NCBI GenBank assembly: GCA_964410965.1 | Contig: CAYPIY010000001.1 | Coordinates: 62,001 to 126,000 of the forward strand | Reading direction: 5' to 3' | DNA from: JBBIRG01 sp964410965 | GTDB taxonomy: Bacteria; CLD3; SB21; JBBIRG01 | Length of the DNA: 64,000 nucleotides | In this document: piece by piece, positions 26,690-36,008 of the stretch | How positions within the stretch are numbered: position 1 is the first letter of the stretch | Layout of the letters: the number at the start of each line of letters is the position of its first letter | The notes under the pieces: model-generated | The model's database searches: none | Told to the model about the DNA's origin: nothing | Seen by the model: the letters and a program-made list of their open reading frames with translations, nothing else | Position numbers and translations under genes: made by a program

Positions 26690-28177
26690 TTATTTTCTCA
26701 TTTTCAGGAAATCGCTGATAATCCTGTCGATCTCTTGGTCATTCATGCCGGTGGAACCGAAACGATGTTGGCCCGTTTCTGTCTTTTTCTGCGGATCTTT
26801 AACCGCATCCATTCCGCGGACATAGGGTGATGTAAACGGCCGGATCTCAAACGCAAGACGCTTGTAATTGATCAGGTGCAGCGGGGTGATGTTATCGGTA
26901 GTGATTGCCCCGCCGAGTGTCCCGGGCCCTAACGTCATGGACGGAGCAACGCCGGTCGTATACCCTACCCCGCCCAGTGTGGACACGGTATTTACCACGA
27001 TGCGGAACGCTGGTTTTTCCATGGCAAATTTCATAATGATACCGTAATCTGAAGAATGAATGGACATCGTATGCCCGATACCTCCATGGTTAAGAGTTTT
27101 CAGGCTCAGTTCGCAACCTTCTTCCCAGCTGTTAACGAAATACAGTGCGAGCACGGGCGATAATTTCTCAGCAGACAACGGCTCTTCCGGACCGACCTTG
27201 CTGCACGGAACCACCAGGGCTGTGGTATTCGCCGGCACACTGAACCCTGCTCTTTCGGCAATGACCTTCCCCGCCTGACCGACAACGGAAGCATTCAGTT
27301 TTCCGCAGGGAAACATATACCTTTCCAGTTTCCGTTTGTCCTCATCCGAGCAGAGATATACGTGATTCGCGCGAAGTTCTTTCATCACCTGTTCTTTCAG
27401 AGAAACATCGGCAATCAGGGCCTGTTCGGAAGTGCAGAGCACTCCGTAATCGAAACATTTTCCCGCGATAATGTCGGCTACCGCTTTTTTAACGTCGGCG
27501 GTTTTTTCGATGAATGCCGGAACATTGCCCGCGCCCACGCCGTACGCCGGTTTGCCGGAACTGTAAGCTTCCCTCACAATTCCCCATCCCCCGGTCGCAA
27601 GGATGACGGAAGTTTCAGGACATTTCATCAGCGCCTGAGTTCCTTCCATCGCCGGATGTTCGATGCACTGAATCAGTCCTTCCGGAGCGCCCGCGGATTC
27701 TGCCGCCTTGCGCATGATTTCGACTGCCGCCATGGTGCATTTCGAGGCTTTCGGATGCGGCGCGACGGCCACGCCGTTGCCCGACTTGACCGATATGATC
27801 GTTTTGTACATAGCCGTGGAGGTCGGATTCGTCACCGGGATTATCGCGGATACCACACCCATCGGCGTCGCAATCTTATACAATTTGTTTTTCTCGTCGT
27901 GTTCAACCACGCCGATCGTTTTCATGTCTTTGATGTACTCCCAGAGATTCCGGGTGCCGAACTGGTTCTTGACAATCTTGTCTTCATACCGCCCCATCCT
28001 GGTTTCTTCAACAGCCATTTTCGCCAGCGAATCCGCTGCAGCATAACCTGCCTCTACCATCGCGTGAACGATACGGTCCACCTGATCCTGTGAAAACCCA
28101 TACATTTTTTTCTGAGCGGAGGACGCTTTCCGGACCGCATCCCTGGCTTCCTGAATTGATATCAAATCTTTATCCAT
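26690..28177 (-). CDS. CoA-acylating aldehyde dehydrogenase with a microcompartment-like C-terminal tail
   Basis: Predicted to convert an aldehyde plus CoA and NAD to acyl-CoA, or the reverse, like EutE, PduP and the N-half of AdhE. 495 residues. Family marks: ATPMGVVSAIIPVTNPT, catalytic Cys248 in DYGVLCTSEQ, NHGGIGHTMSIH and LGPGTLGGAITTDNITP. The last ~40 residues form a polar linker (about 460-477) followed by an 18-residue amphipathic helix, MNDQEIDRIISDFLKMRK, resembling encapsulation peptides that direct such enzymes into bacterial microcompartments. No shell protein is in the window. Transcribed alone, with a hairpin after it. Confidence 0.9.
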   Translation of the reverse strand: MDKDLISIQEARDAVRKASSAQKKMYGFSQDQVDRIVHAMVEAGYAAADSLAKMAVEETRMGRYEDKIVKNQFGTRNLWEYIKDMKTIGVVEHDEKNKLYKIATPMGVVSAIIPVTNPTSTAMYKTIISVKSGNGVAVAPHPKASKCTMAAVEIMRKAAESAGAPEGLIQCIEHPAMEGTQALMKCPETSVILATGGWGIVREAYSSGKPAYGVGAGNVPAFIEKTADVKKAVADIIAGKCFDYGVLCTSEQALIADVSLKEQVMKELRANHVYLCSDEDKRKLERYMFPCGKLNASVVGQAGKVIAERAGFSVPANTTALVVPCSKVGPEEPLSAEKLSPVLALYFVNSWEEGCELSLKTLNHGGIGHTMSIHSSDYGIIMKFAMEKPAFRIVVNTVSTLGGVGYTTGVAPSMTLGPGTLGGAITTDNITPLHLINYKRLAFEIRPFTSPYVRGMDAVKDPQKKTETGQHRFGSTGMNDQEIDRIISDFLKMRK

Positions 28178-28358
28178 AGGGATTATGCCTCTTCTTATGT
28201 TCGGAAAGGAATATAATCATCCGGATGTTCAGTAGCAAGGGATTTTACAGAACAGCAAAAACGATATTTGAACTTATCGATAGAATTACTATCCGTTGAT
28301 CATTCAATGGCCTTCAGCTTTTAAACAATATTTTTGTGTGCACATAAATAATCAAACC

Positions 28359-28387
28359 TTGAATTACAAAAAAAATATGAATATAAT
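28359..28387 (+). promoter_or_regulatory. Sigma-70-type promoter for the membrane gene pair
   Basis: TTGAAT at 28359-28364 and perfect TATAAT at 28382-28387 with the ideal 17-base spacing, 50 bases before the ATG at 28438. The region lies between divergent genes. Confidence 0.6.
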
Positions 28388-28437
28388 CTCTAGAAGATAT
28401 TTCGAATTCAGAATTCATTTTCACATGGAGAGCAAAC

Positions 28438-29676
28438 ATGGAACAACCTGCCCAGCAGGAATCTGAAATGGAAGCCGGAGCAGCAATCCAAATCCGAGGC
28501 ACCAGATTAAAAAAATATCTTTTGCTGATCACGGCACTAACCTTGTTTACCACTCTTTTCCTGATCAAATTCCTGAATCCCTATTCATCCCCTGTTTCCG
28601 CGGTCGAAATCCTGATCGGAGGCATCCTGGAATCCCGCCAGGACATTCTGCTCAATGAACACTTTCTTTTCAGCAATGAGCTGACCGACCGTTATGGCGA
28701 AGAAGTCCATCACGCATGGCTTGCCGTTGACCGGGAAGGAAAAGCCATACTTGAACGGGCAAGAATGTTTGTACGGAACAAAGGAAAAGAAAAATTCAAT
28801 TTGCTGAACAAAACCCGCCGTGAGGATATCGAGCAACAGAGCTTCCGGGAATATGTGACTTCCGCCGCTTACTCCGCCGTTAAATTGCGGATTGCAGATC
28901 TTCCCGACAGCCTGGTTTTTACAGATCCGCACCGCAAAAACGAATATGTTCACGAGCAGGGACTCAGGTTGCTTCCCGGACCCGAACAAACCGTCATCGG
29001 AAAAACGTTGCGTACGGCATTTATCGACAGTCAGGATGCTTTTATCAGAAGGGAAACCGTACAGGGGGGTGCGCGACAGGCTAAGAAAAAATTCAGCCGG
29101 ATCCTGAAACTGTATGACCAGATTGAAAAAGCGGGAATGGTTCGGTTTGATAATTTTTTTGAAATTCTGGAGAAGGAAGCCGATGACGATTTTTCCAGTC
29201 TTCCGCTGCAACAGCAGAATGAAATCCGGAGCCGAAGTTATCTCCGGTACGTGTACGAGCAAGGGTATGAAACCGCCATGACCGAAATAAGGAACGGCAC
29301 CGCAGACCGTTACCAGCTTGGAAAGTTCAGTCATGAGATTTTCATGAACGAGGAAAAAGCCATGCAATACCGCTACGAAACAGGACTGAAAGCCGTTCCG
29401 GCGTCAAAATCAGCGCTTCTGAAGCCTTTTGATTACACCATCGGTCTGAAGGTCAGTTCTGGACTTCAGTCATTCATCCGCGAAGCCGGTTTGATCCGCT
29501 TGTTCGAGTTCATCGGAAATCAAACCAGTCGGGAATCCTTTACCGTCACCACGGTCAGTTATCGTTCCTACGAAACATCCCTTTTTTACAGTCACATCGC
29601 CGAGGTTGAAAGTAACATCGGCACTTTTATCATGCATCAGCGTAACGGGGAATGGTACATGGCCGATTACCGCTGA
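28438..29676 (+). CDS. Membrane-anchored protein with an internal helical duplication, unknown function
   Basis: A 412-residue protein with a short cytoplasmic N-tail, one hydrophobic helix (about 27-45) and a large charged helical domain. Two segments resemble each other: about 120-190 (DIEQQSFREYVTSAAYSAVK, later YVHEQGLRLLPG) and about 252-330 (EIRSRSYLRYVYEQGYETAM, later YRYETGLKAVPA), in register at 132 and then 141 residues, so the protein contains a tandem duplication. The C-terminus looks like a small beta domain (VTTVSYRSYETSLFYSH). Not a family I recognise. ATG 28438 has GGAG upstream and a good promoter lies before it. The next gene starts 35 bases on. Confidence 0.65.
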   Translation: MEQPAQQESEMEAGAAIQIRGTRLKKYLLLITALTLFTTLFLIKFLNPYSSPVSAVEILIGGILESRQDILLNEHFLFSNELTDRYGEEVHHAWLAVDREGKAILERARMFVRNKGKEKFNLLNKTRREDIEQQSFREYVTSAAYSAVKLRIADLPDSLVFTDPHRKNEYVHEQGLRLLPGPEQTVIGKTLRTAFIDSQDAFIRRETVQGGARQAKKKFSRILKLYDQIEKAGMVRFDNFFEILEKEADDDFSSLPLQQQNEIRSRSYLRYVYEQGYETAMTEIRNGTADRYQLGKFSHEIFMNEEKAMQYRYETGLKAVPASKSALLKPFDYTIGLKVSSGLQSFIREAGLIRLFEFIGNQTSRESFTVTTVSYRSYETSLFYSHIAEVESNIGTFIMHQRNGEWYMADYR

Positions 29677-29711
29677 CAGGAACGAAATCCAAAAACGCAG
29701 GAGCAATTAAA

Positions 29712-30743
29712 ATGCTGATAGTTGAAATTTTTCTGGGCTTGCTGGCTCTTATTGCCGCGGTTATTTTTTACATAAACTTCAAAACCGACATCCGGATCGA
29801 ATCCAGCCCCCAGCTTTACCACGACGAACAGATCGCAGACACACTCCATACAAGCTCCCCGTACGACAAGCAGAATACGTACCTAACCAACCGGCGCCTG
29901 TACCAGATCCAAAAAAAGTGGTTCCTTTCAAGAACGCTTTTCACATTCATGGACCTGAATGAAGTCAGAGCGATCCATTATGTCGAACTGCTGAATATAT
30001 TCGCCATGGCTATCGGCCTTGCCGTATCGTTCGTAATCTTACCCCTGGGATATGTGATTATCCTGTTCAGCTTTTCCCATTTCATCGTCAGATTGACGTT
30101 TTATTCCGCCAACAAAAAGATCCGTATTCACAGCTCTCTGGCGGATAAAGACAGTTTCCGCTCTTTTCTTCACAGGGTTCAGCTGTACAGCTATAAGGAA
30201 AAAACAGGCGTCGACTCCCAGCCCCCTATAATGCCTGCCCGTCCGGAAACTGCTTACGCCGATTTCAGGTTCGGAATGCCGGTAGTTTTCGTGATTTTGA
30301 TTTATATCATTCTTGGAGCGCTTCAGAAACTGATTCAGGGTTCAATCAAGTTCGATGATTTTCATTTCTTCCCGGTATACATTGCCATTCCGCTGATCGC
30401 AGGTTACTGTTTCGGAGGACCTGTTGGTTTTCGCTCAGGATTGTTTGGAGGGCTGGGATTATTGACACTGATTTTTCCGATCCCGCTTTATGCAATCGGA
30501 AAGACAATATTTGCATTTGAATATATTTCTGTTTTGCTCTATCTTGCCCTTGCGGGGTGGATAGCGGGAATGATACGTAAAAACTGGACTGGCGTGATCC
30601 TGATCGCATGCTGGCTGATCATTGTCGGATTATTCAAGAGCGAGGATTTCGGCAACATTCACCTGTACCTGAAACTGACAATCGGCACACTAATTTACCT
30701 TATTGCCTGCGTGGTATACGATAAACAGAAACCTGCCGCGTAA
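29712..30743 (+). CDS. Multi-pass membrane protein with possible PH-like segment
   Basis: 343 residues. One helix at the N-terminus (about 1-20), then a segment TYLTNRRLYQIQKKWFL.. that recalls the TNRR motif of bacterial PH-like (bPH2) domains, then about eight further hydrophobic helices in two groups (about 95-130 and 185-338). The Gly-rich stretch FGGPVGFRSGLFGGLGLL lies between helices. ATG 29712 with CAGGAG upstream is better supported than the in-frame ATG at 29652, which lies inside the preceding gene. Function unknown; co-transcription with the preceding gene suggests a joint envelope role. Its stop is three bases from that of the convergent subtilase. Confidence 0.65.
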   Translation: MLIVEIFLGLLALIAAVIFYINFKTDIRIESSPQLYHDEQIADTLHTSSPYDKQNTYLTNRRLYQIQKKWFLSRTLFTFMDLNEVRAIHYVELLNIFAMAIGLAVSFVILPLGYVIILFSFSHFIVRLTFYSANKKIRIHSSLADKDSFRSFLHRVQLYSYKEKTGVDSQPPIMPARPETAYADFRFGMPVVFVILIYIILGALQKLIQGSIKFDDFHFFPVYIAIPLIAGYCFGGPVGFRSGLFGGLGLLTLIFPIPLYAIGKTIFAFEYISVLLYLALAGWIAGMIRKNWTGVILIACWLIIVGLFKSEDFGNIHLYLKLTIGTLIYLIACVVYDKQKPAA

Positions 30744-30746
30744 AAT

Positions 30747-32534
30747 TCAGTCGCGAATATAAATCATTTTCTTGCTTTTCGAACCGGAGGATGATTCCAC
30801 ACGTACAATATAAACACCCGACGTTACCTTCTTACCATTGCGGTCCCTGCCGTTCCAGGTAACGCTTTCCTGGAATCCTGCCGTAAAAGACCGTTTCGTG
30901 AGGTGTTTTATTTCCTGCCCAAGAATGTTATAGACTGCAACTGAAACGATATCCTCTTTTGTCAGATAAAACCGGATCGTGGTCGTGAAACTGAACGGGT
31001 TTGGACTGTTCTGTAACAATGTAAAATGATCCGGAGGTACGGCCGGGTCGTAATACCGGACAGCTTTAAACGCGTTGACGATACCGTATCCGTACTGATT
31101 ATCCGGTTTTTTTGCACGGTCCGAAGTCCTGTGCAGGGCTTCCATCACCTGATCCACGGTCAATTCCGGATGCCGGGACAGCATCAGGGCGCAGATTCCG
31201 GCAACCACAGGACAGGAAAAGGATGTGCCGCTGTTCCCGTGATACAGGGTTGCCGAATTGTCGCTTGCGACCAGTACGCCGGTACCCATCGCCATGACAT
31301 CCGGTTTGATTCTTCCTGCGGTTGTGGGCCCCACGGAACTGAAATCGGAACGTACATTCCGGGAATCCACGGATCCTGCGGCAATGACCCGGACGCCGTC
31401 TGCAGGGGCGTCCAGCGTGTTGTGCTGACTGCTAAAATATTCATTTCCCGCCGAATTCACTATGACGACTCCTTTTCCGGCGGCGATGTTGGCGGCTTTT
31501 GTAATCAGTGTGGAATCGCCGCTCATCCATGTCCAGTCATAGGACCGCGGGGAACCCGGATCCATTTCCCGATATGCCACTGAACTGCTGATAATGTCGG
31601 CGCCGTGACTTTCCGCCCATTCCAGTGCAGCGATCCAGTTATCTTCCTCAGCCGAAGTCTCACTTTCCGTATTCTCGGTTTTCGCAAGCAGATAACGCGA
31701 CCTCCATGCCGGACCTACCAGTTTGCCCGGCTTAAAACCCGCAATGACCGATAAAACATTGGTGCCATGGGCCCCGGCGCCCATCTGGCCCGGATCGTCA
31801 GCCACGCTCTCATCCCCGTTGACAAAATCACGGGTCGCAAGGATCTGCAGGCTGTCGAACGACTCATGCTGAAGATTACTGAATCCGGCATCGAATACGG
31901 CGATGATAACATCCTGTCCTGAATTACCGAGAGCGTGAACCGCGGGCACATTCGCGATCAGGTTCTGACGATAGGACAACCCGTAAAAAAGGGAATCATA
32001 AATGACTGAATCCGCAGATAATCCTGACACGGATTTGAGATAGTTCATATTTTGCGCTTCCCCATGACTGATCCCGGTATGACGCTTTTTATTTCTTACC
32101 GAATGAACAATATCCACATTCAGGATAAAATCAAACTGACTGATCCGGTCCAGATCCTTCTTCAGGATTTTTCCGCTGACCGCGTTCAGCCATCGGGAGA
32201 TATGTCTTATCCTGAAACCCTGTCCCGCAAGAGACTGCAGATATTCAACGTTCACCGGTAAGTCCGTTTCCTCATGGAGCGGGGCCTTGCGTAAAAGGCG
32301 CCGCCTGAATGTTTGTCCTGAAACAGCCGTCATTTCTCCGGCTGTCACGCCGGCCGGTTTATCCTTAAAGAAAATCCAGACCAGAAGGCTGTCTGTGTCC
32401 TGTGTTTCCTTTATCCTGATATTCAAGTTTTTGCTTTTTACGGGTATCCGGATGTCCCATGGGCGCTCCATAAACGCAATTCCCGAAATCAGGATCAACA
32501 ATGCCGGAAGTATAAGAATTCTGGATGTTTTCAT
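30747..32534 (-). CDS. Secreted subtilisin-family (S8) serine protease with T9SS sorting domain
   Basis: 595 residues: signal peptide or anchor (about 1-22), a prodomain (about 45-150), then the S8 catalytic domain with Asp215 (IAVFDAGFSN), His256 (GAHGTNVLSVIAG), oxyanion Asn364 (SAGNEYFS) and Ser438 (GTSFSCPVVAG). A type IX sorting domain fills the last ~95 residues (NSPNPFSFTTTIRFYL, later WNGRDRNGKKVTSGVYIVRV). All catalytic residues are present, so it should be an active surface or extracellular protease. Its ATG follows the ligA stop by one base, an unusual coupling of an exported protease to a DNA ligase. Confidence 0.92.
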   Translation of the reverse strand: MKTSRILILPALLILISGIAFMERPWDIRIPVKSKNLNIRIKETQDTDSLLVWIFFKDKPAGVTAGEMTAVSGQTFRRRLLRKAPLHEETDLPVNVEYLQSLAGQGFRIRHISRWLNAVSGKILKKDLDRISQFDFILNVDIVHSVRNKKRHTGISHGEAQNMNYLKSVSGLSADSVIYDSLFYGLSYRQNLIANVPAVHALGNSGQDVIIAVFDAGFSNLQHESFDSLQILATRDFVNGDESVADDPGQMGAGAHGTNVLSVIAGFKPGKLVGPAWRSRYLLAKTENTESETSAEEDNWIAALEWAESHGADIISSSVAYREMDPGSPRSYDWTWMSGDSTLITKAANIAAGKGVVIVNSAGNEYFSSQHNTLDAPADGVRVIAAGSVDSRNVRSDFSSVGPTTAGRIKPDVMAMGTGVLVASDNSATLYHGNSGTSFSCPVVAGICALMLSRHPELTVDQVMEALHRTSDRAKKPDNQYGYGIVNAFKAVRYYDPAVPPDHFTLLQNSPNPFSFTTTIRFYLTKEDIVSVAVYNILGQEIKHLTKRSFTAGFQESVTWNGRDRNGKKVTSGVYIVRVESSSGSKSKKMIYIRD

Positions 32535-32535
32535 T

Positions 32536-34545
32536 TCAGCTGATTCCCGCTAAGTTTCTGAACTCAGTTTCATTTATGATTTCAATACCCAGCGCTTTTG
32601 CCTTATCCAGCTTACTCCCCGAATCAGTGCCGGCAAGGACAAAGTCGGTTTTTTTGCTAACGGAACCTGTAACCTGCCCGCCCCGTTCCTCGATCAGTAC
32701 TTTCGCCTGCTGCCGGGTGAAGGTTGGCAGTATGCCTGTCAGAACAAAAGTTTTCCCCAGGAAAAGTGGTTTCTTGATGGATGTATTTTCATAAACCGGG
32801 TTTACTCCTGCAGCAACGAGACGCTGTATAAGCTTGCGGTTCAGGGGATCATCCGAAAACCGTCTGATGCTTTGGGCCGTTCTTTCCCCGATCCCGTGAA
32901 TCGTAACCAGTTCCTCTTCTCTAATGGTCAGGAGACGATCAATGGTTTTGCAGTATTTTGAGATATCCTTGGCGCTTTCCTCTCCGACATACCGGATCCC
33001 CAGTGCGTATACCAGCCGTTCAAGCGTTTGTTCCCTGCTTTTTTGGATTGCCCGGATCATGTTATCCGCGCTTTTTTCCCCGATCCGGTCGATCTGTATA
33101 AGCTTTTCAGCCGTCAGATCATACATATCGGCTGGATCTCTGACCAATCCGGCATCAACGAGCTGGGCAACCGCAGCCTCACCGAAACCGGTTATATCCA
33201 TAGCGTCCCTGGAACAAAAATGCTCGATGCGCCGTTTGATTTGCGCATCACATATCAGATTCTCGCAGCGCCATGCGGATTCGCCGGAATCCTTGATCAG
33301 GGACGATCCGCAAACCGGACAGGCCGCCGGAAACACAAACGGAATGGCGCCCGGAGAGCGTTGTTCCGTAAGTACTTCCGAGACTTTCGGTATCACGTCT
33401 CCACCTTTCTCGATTATGACTGAATCACCGATCCGTATGTCCTTTTCACGAATGAAGTCTTCATTATGCAGCGTGATCCGGCTAATCGTGGAGCCTCCTA
33501 GAAGAACCGGAACGCATTCCGCAACCGGTGAGACGACTCCGGTCCGGCCGACCTGCAGTACAATATTTTTAACGGTCGTGGTTGCCTGCCGGGCTTTGAA
33601 TTTAAAGGCAATGGCCCACCTTGGGGATTTTGCCGTGGAACCCAGAATTTCCTGCTGCAATGTATTATTGACTTTTACCACAATCCCGTCAATATCAAAA
33701 GGCAGTCCGTCACGTTCGGATTCCCACTCCTGCGCGCAGGCATAAACGGATTTTATATCCGGGCATACCCGGTACGTTTTCATGACCGGAAAATAATGCC
33801 TTTCCAGGAAAAACAAACCATCGGTATGATTCCGAAACGTCCGGGTTAACGCTGAACTGCGGACATAATAAGCGAAGAATTTCATTGGTCTTCCGGCAAC
33901 CTGTTTCGGATCCAGAAGCTTCAGCGATCCAGCGGTACAGTTACGGGGATTGGCAAACAATGGTTCTCCGTTTTCTTCCCTCTTTCGGTTGAGAGCGATT
34001 AAATCCTCCCTGTACATGATCACTTCCCCTCGAACCTCAAAATCAGGGCATTCCTGGACATTCACGGAAAGAGGTACGGACCGGATTGTTTTAAGGTTGG
34101 CCGTAATGACTTCCCCTTTCCCGCCGTCTCCGCGAGTGATTCCGCGAACCAGCCTGCCTGCCTCATATATCAGGCTGACCGCGACACCGTCATACTTGAG
34201 TTCACAGACATATTCGTAAGGCTTACCTGACAGCCCGTCGCGGACCCGGCGGTCAAATTCGTACAAGTCGTTTTCAGAATACGTGTTGGAAAGACTCAGC
34301 ATCGGTACGGAATGAGCCACCGATGGAAATTGCTTCGTCATATCCGACCCCACCCTCCGGGTCGGGGAATCGTCCGTGACCCATTCGGGGTGTACCTTTT
34401 CCAGATCCCACAATTCTTTCATGAGCAGGTCATACCGCTCATCAGATATTTGCGGGTCATTCAGCACATAATACCGGTAATCATGTGCCCGTATTTCATC
34501 GCGCAGTTCGGTTATTCGATTCTTAATGATTTCGGTTGTCTTCAT
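32536..34545 (-). CDS. ligA: NAD-dependent DNA ligase LigA
   Basis: Seals nicks during replication and repair, using NAD as AMP donor. 669 residues from the ATG at 34545: Ia domain, adenylation domain with Lys117 in CELKYDGVAV, OB fold, a four-Cys zinc finger (CPVCGSS then CENLICDAQ), helix-hairpin-helix repeats (including TIHGIGERTAQSI) and a C-terminal BRCT domain (KPLFLGKTFVLTGILPTFTR). Complete. A GTG at 34554, one base after the upstream stop, is an alternative start. It lies in the middle of the long minus-strand run, coupled to the radical SAM gene upstream and the protease downstream. Confidence 0.97.
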   Translation of the reverse strand: MKTTEIIKNRITELRDEIRAHDYRYYVLNDPQISDERYDLLMKELWDLEKVHPEWVTDDSPTRRVGSDMTKQFPSVAHSVPMLSLSNTYSENDLYEFDRRVRDGLSGKPYEYVCELKYDGVAVSLIYEAGRLVRGITRGDGGKGEVITANLKTIRSVPLSVNVQECPDFEVRGEVIMYREDLIALNRKREENGEPLFANPRNCTAGSLKLLDPKQVAGRPMKFFAYYVRSSALTRTFRNHTDGLFFLERHYFPVMKTYRVCPDIKSVYACAQEWESERDGLPFDIDGIVVKVNNTLQQEILGSTAKSPRWAIAFKFKARQATTTVKNIVLQVGRTGVVSPVAECVPVLLGGSTISRITLHNEDFIREKDIRIGDSVIIEKGGDVIPKVSEVLTEQRSPGAIPFVFPAACPVCGSSLIKDSGESAWRCENLICDAQIKRRIEHFCSRDAMDITGFGEAAVAQLVDAGLVRDPADMYDLTAEKLIQIDRIGEKSADNMIRAIQKSREQTLERLVYALGIRYVGEESAKDISKYCKTIDRLLTIREEELVTIHGIGERTAQSIRRFSDDPLNRKLIQRLVAAGVNPVYENTSIKKPLFLGKTFVLTGILPTFTRQQAKVLIEERGGQVTGSVSKKTDFVLAGTDSGSKLDKAKALGIEIINETEFRNLAGIS

Positions 34546-34555
34546 GGGCTTCACA

Positions 34556-35995
34556 TTATAGCAATTGCCGTATCAGTCTAAATCCGTAACGGACATGGTT
34601 CATGAACTTCCGGGGTGAATTCACTTTTTGCAGCCGGCTCCATACATAAGAAGGTGAAAAATAGAAATTCGTAAGACCCTTTTGCCGGAACCGGATGATT
34701 TCCTCCCGGTCCATATAGAGCGTATTCATGACGGGATCCCGGAAATAGTCATGTCCCTGTATGGCCCCCGAAAAAAGATTGTTTTCCCGGGCTACGCTGT
34801 GAAGTTCCGTGCCTTCATAAGGAACGGCAATATGGATTTCGGCGTAATCGCATTTCAGTTTCTTCGCAAAACTGATTGTGTCTCTGACCGCCGCCTGATT
34901 TTCCCAAGGAAGTCCGATGATAAAAAATCCATAGAGCTGGAGTCCGTGCCTTCGGACCATGCAGGCCGCATCATGAGCCTGTTTAACATCCGTGTTTTTT
35001 TTCATTTTTTTCAGGGATTCGTCATTTCCGCTTTCAAAACCGACAGCTACCAGCCAGCAACCGGCTTTTTTCATCCATTCCAGCCGTTCATCATCCAGCG
35101 TATCCACACGGCTGTTGGCAACCCATTGAATGTCCAGTTTACGGTCGATGATTTCACGACACACCTCAATCACATGCGGTTTGTTCATGGTGAACGTATC
35201 CGCCTTGAAAAAAAAATTCCGTATCCCATACCGTTCGATGCACTCGCAAATCTCATCTGCAATGTTTTTCGCCGAGCGGACCCGGATTTTTTTTCCGGAT
35301 ATGACCGGTGTCAGGCAAAATATGCAGGATCCCGGGCAACCCCGCGAAGTCTGGATGGTTGCCTGGGCCTCACCTGTATCCGGACGGACATAGAGCTCAT
35401 TCTTCAGCAAATCCCTTGCCGGAAACGGAATGGTATCGAGATCCGTCACAAAAGCGGCGGGAGGCGAACGTCGTAACAGGTTATCGGTGTCCCTGTATAG
35501 GATTCCCTGGACCCGGGACAAATCATCCCCGCTGGATATAGCTTTCATTAAGCCGCAGATGATCGTTTCCGCTTCGCCCGTCAGAGCAAAATCCATTTTG
35601 TCAAAAACGGACTGGGTCAACTGCTCAACCGGAATAGAAAGAAAAAGCGCGCCCTTGGCGATGGTGATGATTTCAGGATTTTTTTCCTTGGCATACTGAA
35701 ATGCCCGTAAATCCCCGTAAACAGTGGCATTTGTGATGCTCATGATCAGAATATCCGGCATGAAAGACCGGATGTCGTCCTCAAAATCCGTCCAGTCCAG
35801 TTGTTCTGCGGGGTAATCCCGGATCACAGAAACGATGCCGCTTTTGCGTAATACGGATGCCATGTATGCCAGGTCATTCGGCGCGCGTAACGATGTAGCC
35901 GCTGAATCCTCAATGTTTCCCTGTGATCGGTCCTCGCCTCTCTGGAAAAGTCTTCCCGGCGGGTTGATCAGCATTGCCTTGTGGAATTTCCGCAC
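34556..35995 (-). CDS. B12-binding-domain radical SAM protein
   Basis: 479 residues. The N-terminal ~180 have the cobalamin-binding-like fold (AMLINPPGRLF, YMASVLRKSG, PDILIMSITNATVYG). The radical SAM core begins with QTSRGCPGSCIFC, giving the 4Fe-4S ligands Cys220, Cys224 and Cys227, and continues with the strands of the TIM barrel (WVANSRVDTLDDE, VGFESGNDESLKKM). This BchE-like architecture covers methylases, ring-forming enzymes and hopanoid-modifying proteins; the substrate is not evident. Its neighbour is a UbiA-type prenyltransferase, which would fit modification of a lipid or lipid-linked sugar, but that is only a guess. Confidence 0.88.
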   Translation of the reverse strand: MRKFHKAMLINPPGRLFQRGEDRSQGNIEDSAATSLRAPNDLAYMASVLRKSGIVSVIRDYPAEQLDWTDFEDDIRSFMPDILIMSITNATVYGDLRAFQYAKEKNPEIITIAKGALFLSIPVEQLTQSVFDKMDFALTGEAETIICGLMKAISSGDDLSRVQGILYRDTDNLLRRSPPAAFVTDLDTIPFPARDLLKNELYVRPDTGEAQATIQTSRGCPGSCIFCLTPVISGKKIRVRSAKNIADEICECIERYGIRNFFFKADTFTMNKPHVIEVCREIIDRKLDIQWVANSRVDTLDDERLEWMKKAGCWLVAVGFESGNDESLKKMKKNTDVKQAHDAACMVRRHGLQLYGFFIIGLPWENQAAVRDTISFAKKLKCDYAEIHIAVPYEGTELHSVARENNLFSGAIQGHDYFRDPVMNTLYMDREEIIRFRQKGLTNFYFSPSYVWSRLQKVNSPRKFMNHVRYGFRLIRQLL

Positions 35996-36008
35996 AACGG
36001 CCTTTCGT

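Noticed and set aside
27362..28093. Open frame of 243 codons on plus, antisense to the aldehyde dehydrogenase
   Set aside because: Its translation is rich in His, Arg and Phe with no family sense, and it mirrors a clearly functional gene on minus.
28585..29367. Open frame of 260 codons on minus inside the membrane gene at 28438
   Set aside because: No recognisable domain, while the plus frame has a promoter, start signal and an internal protein repeat.
32924..33745. Open frame of 273 codons on plus, antisense to ligA
   Set aside because: Ser/Arg-rich shadow of ligA codons, no ribosome binding site or recognisable domain.
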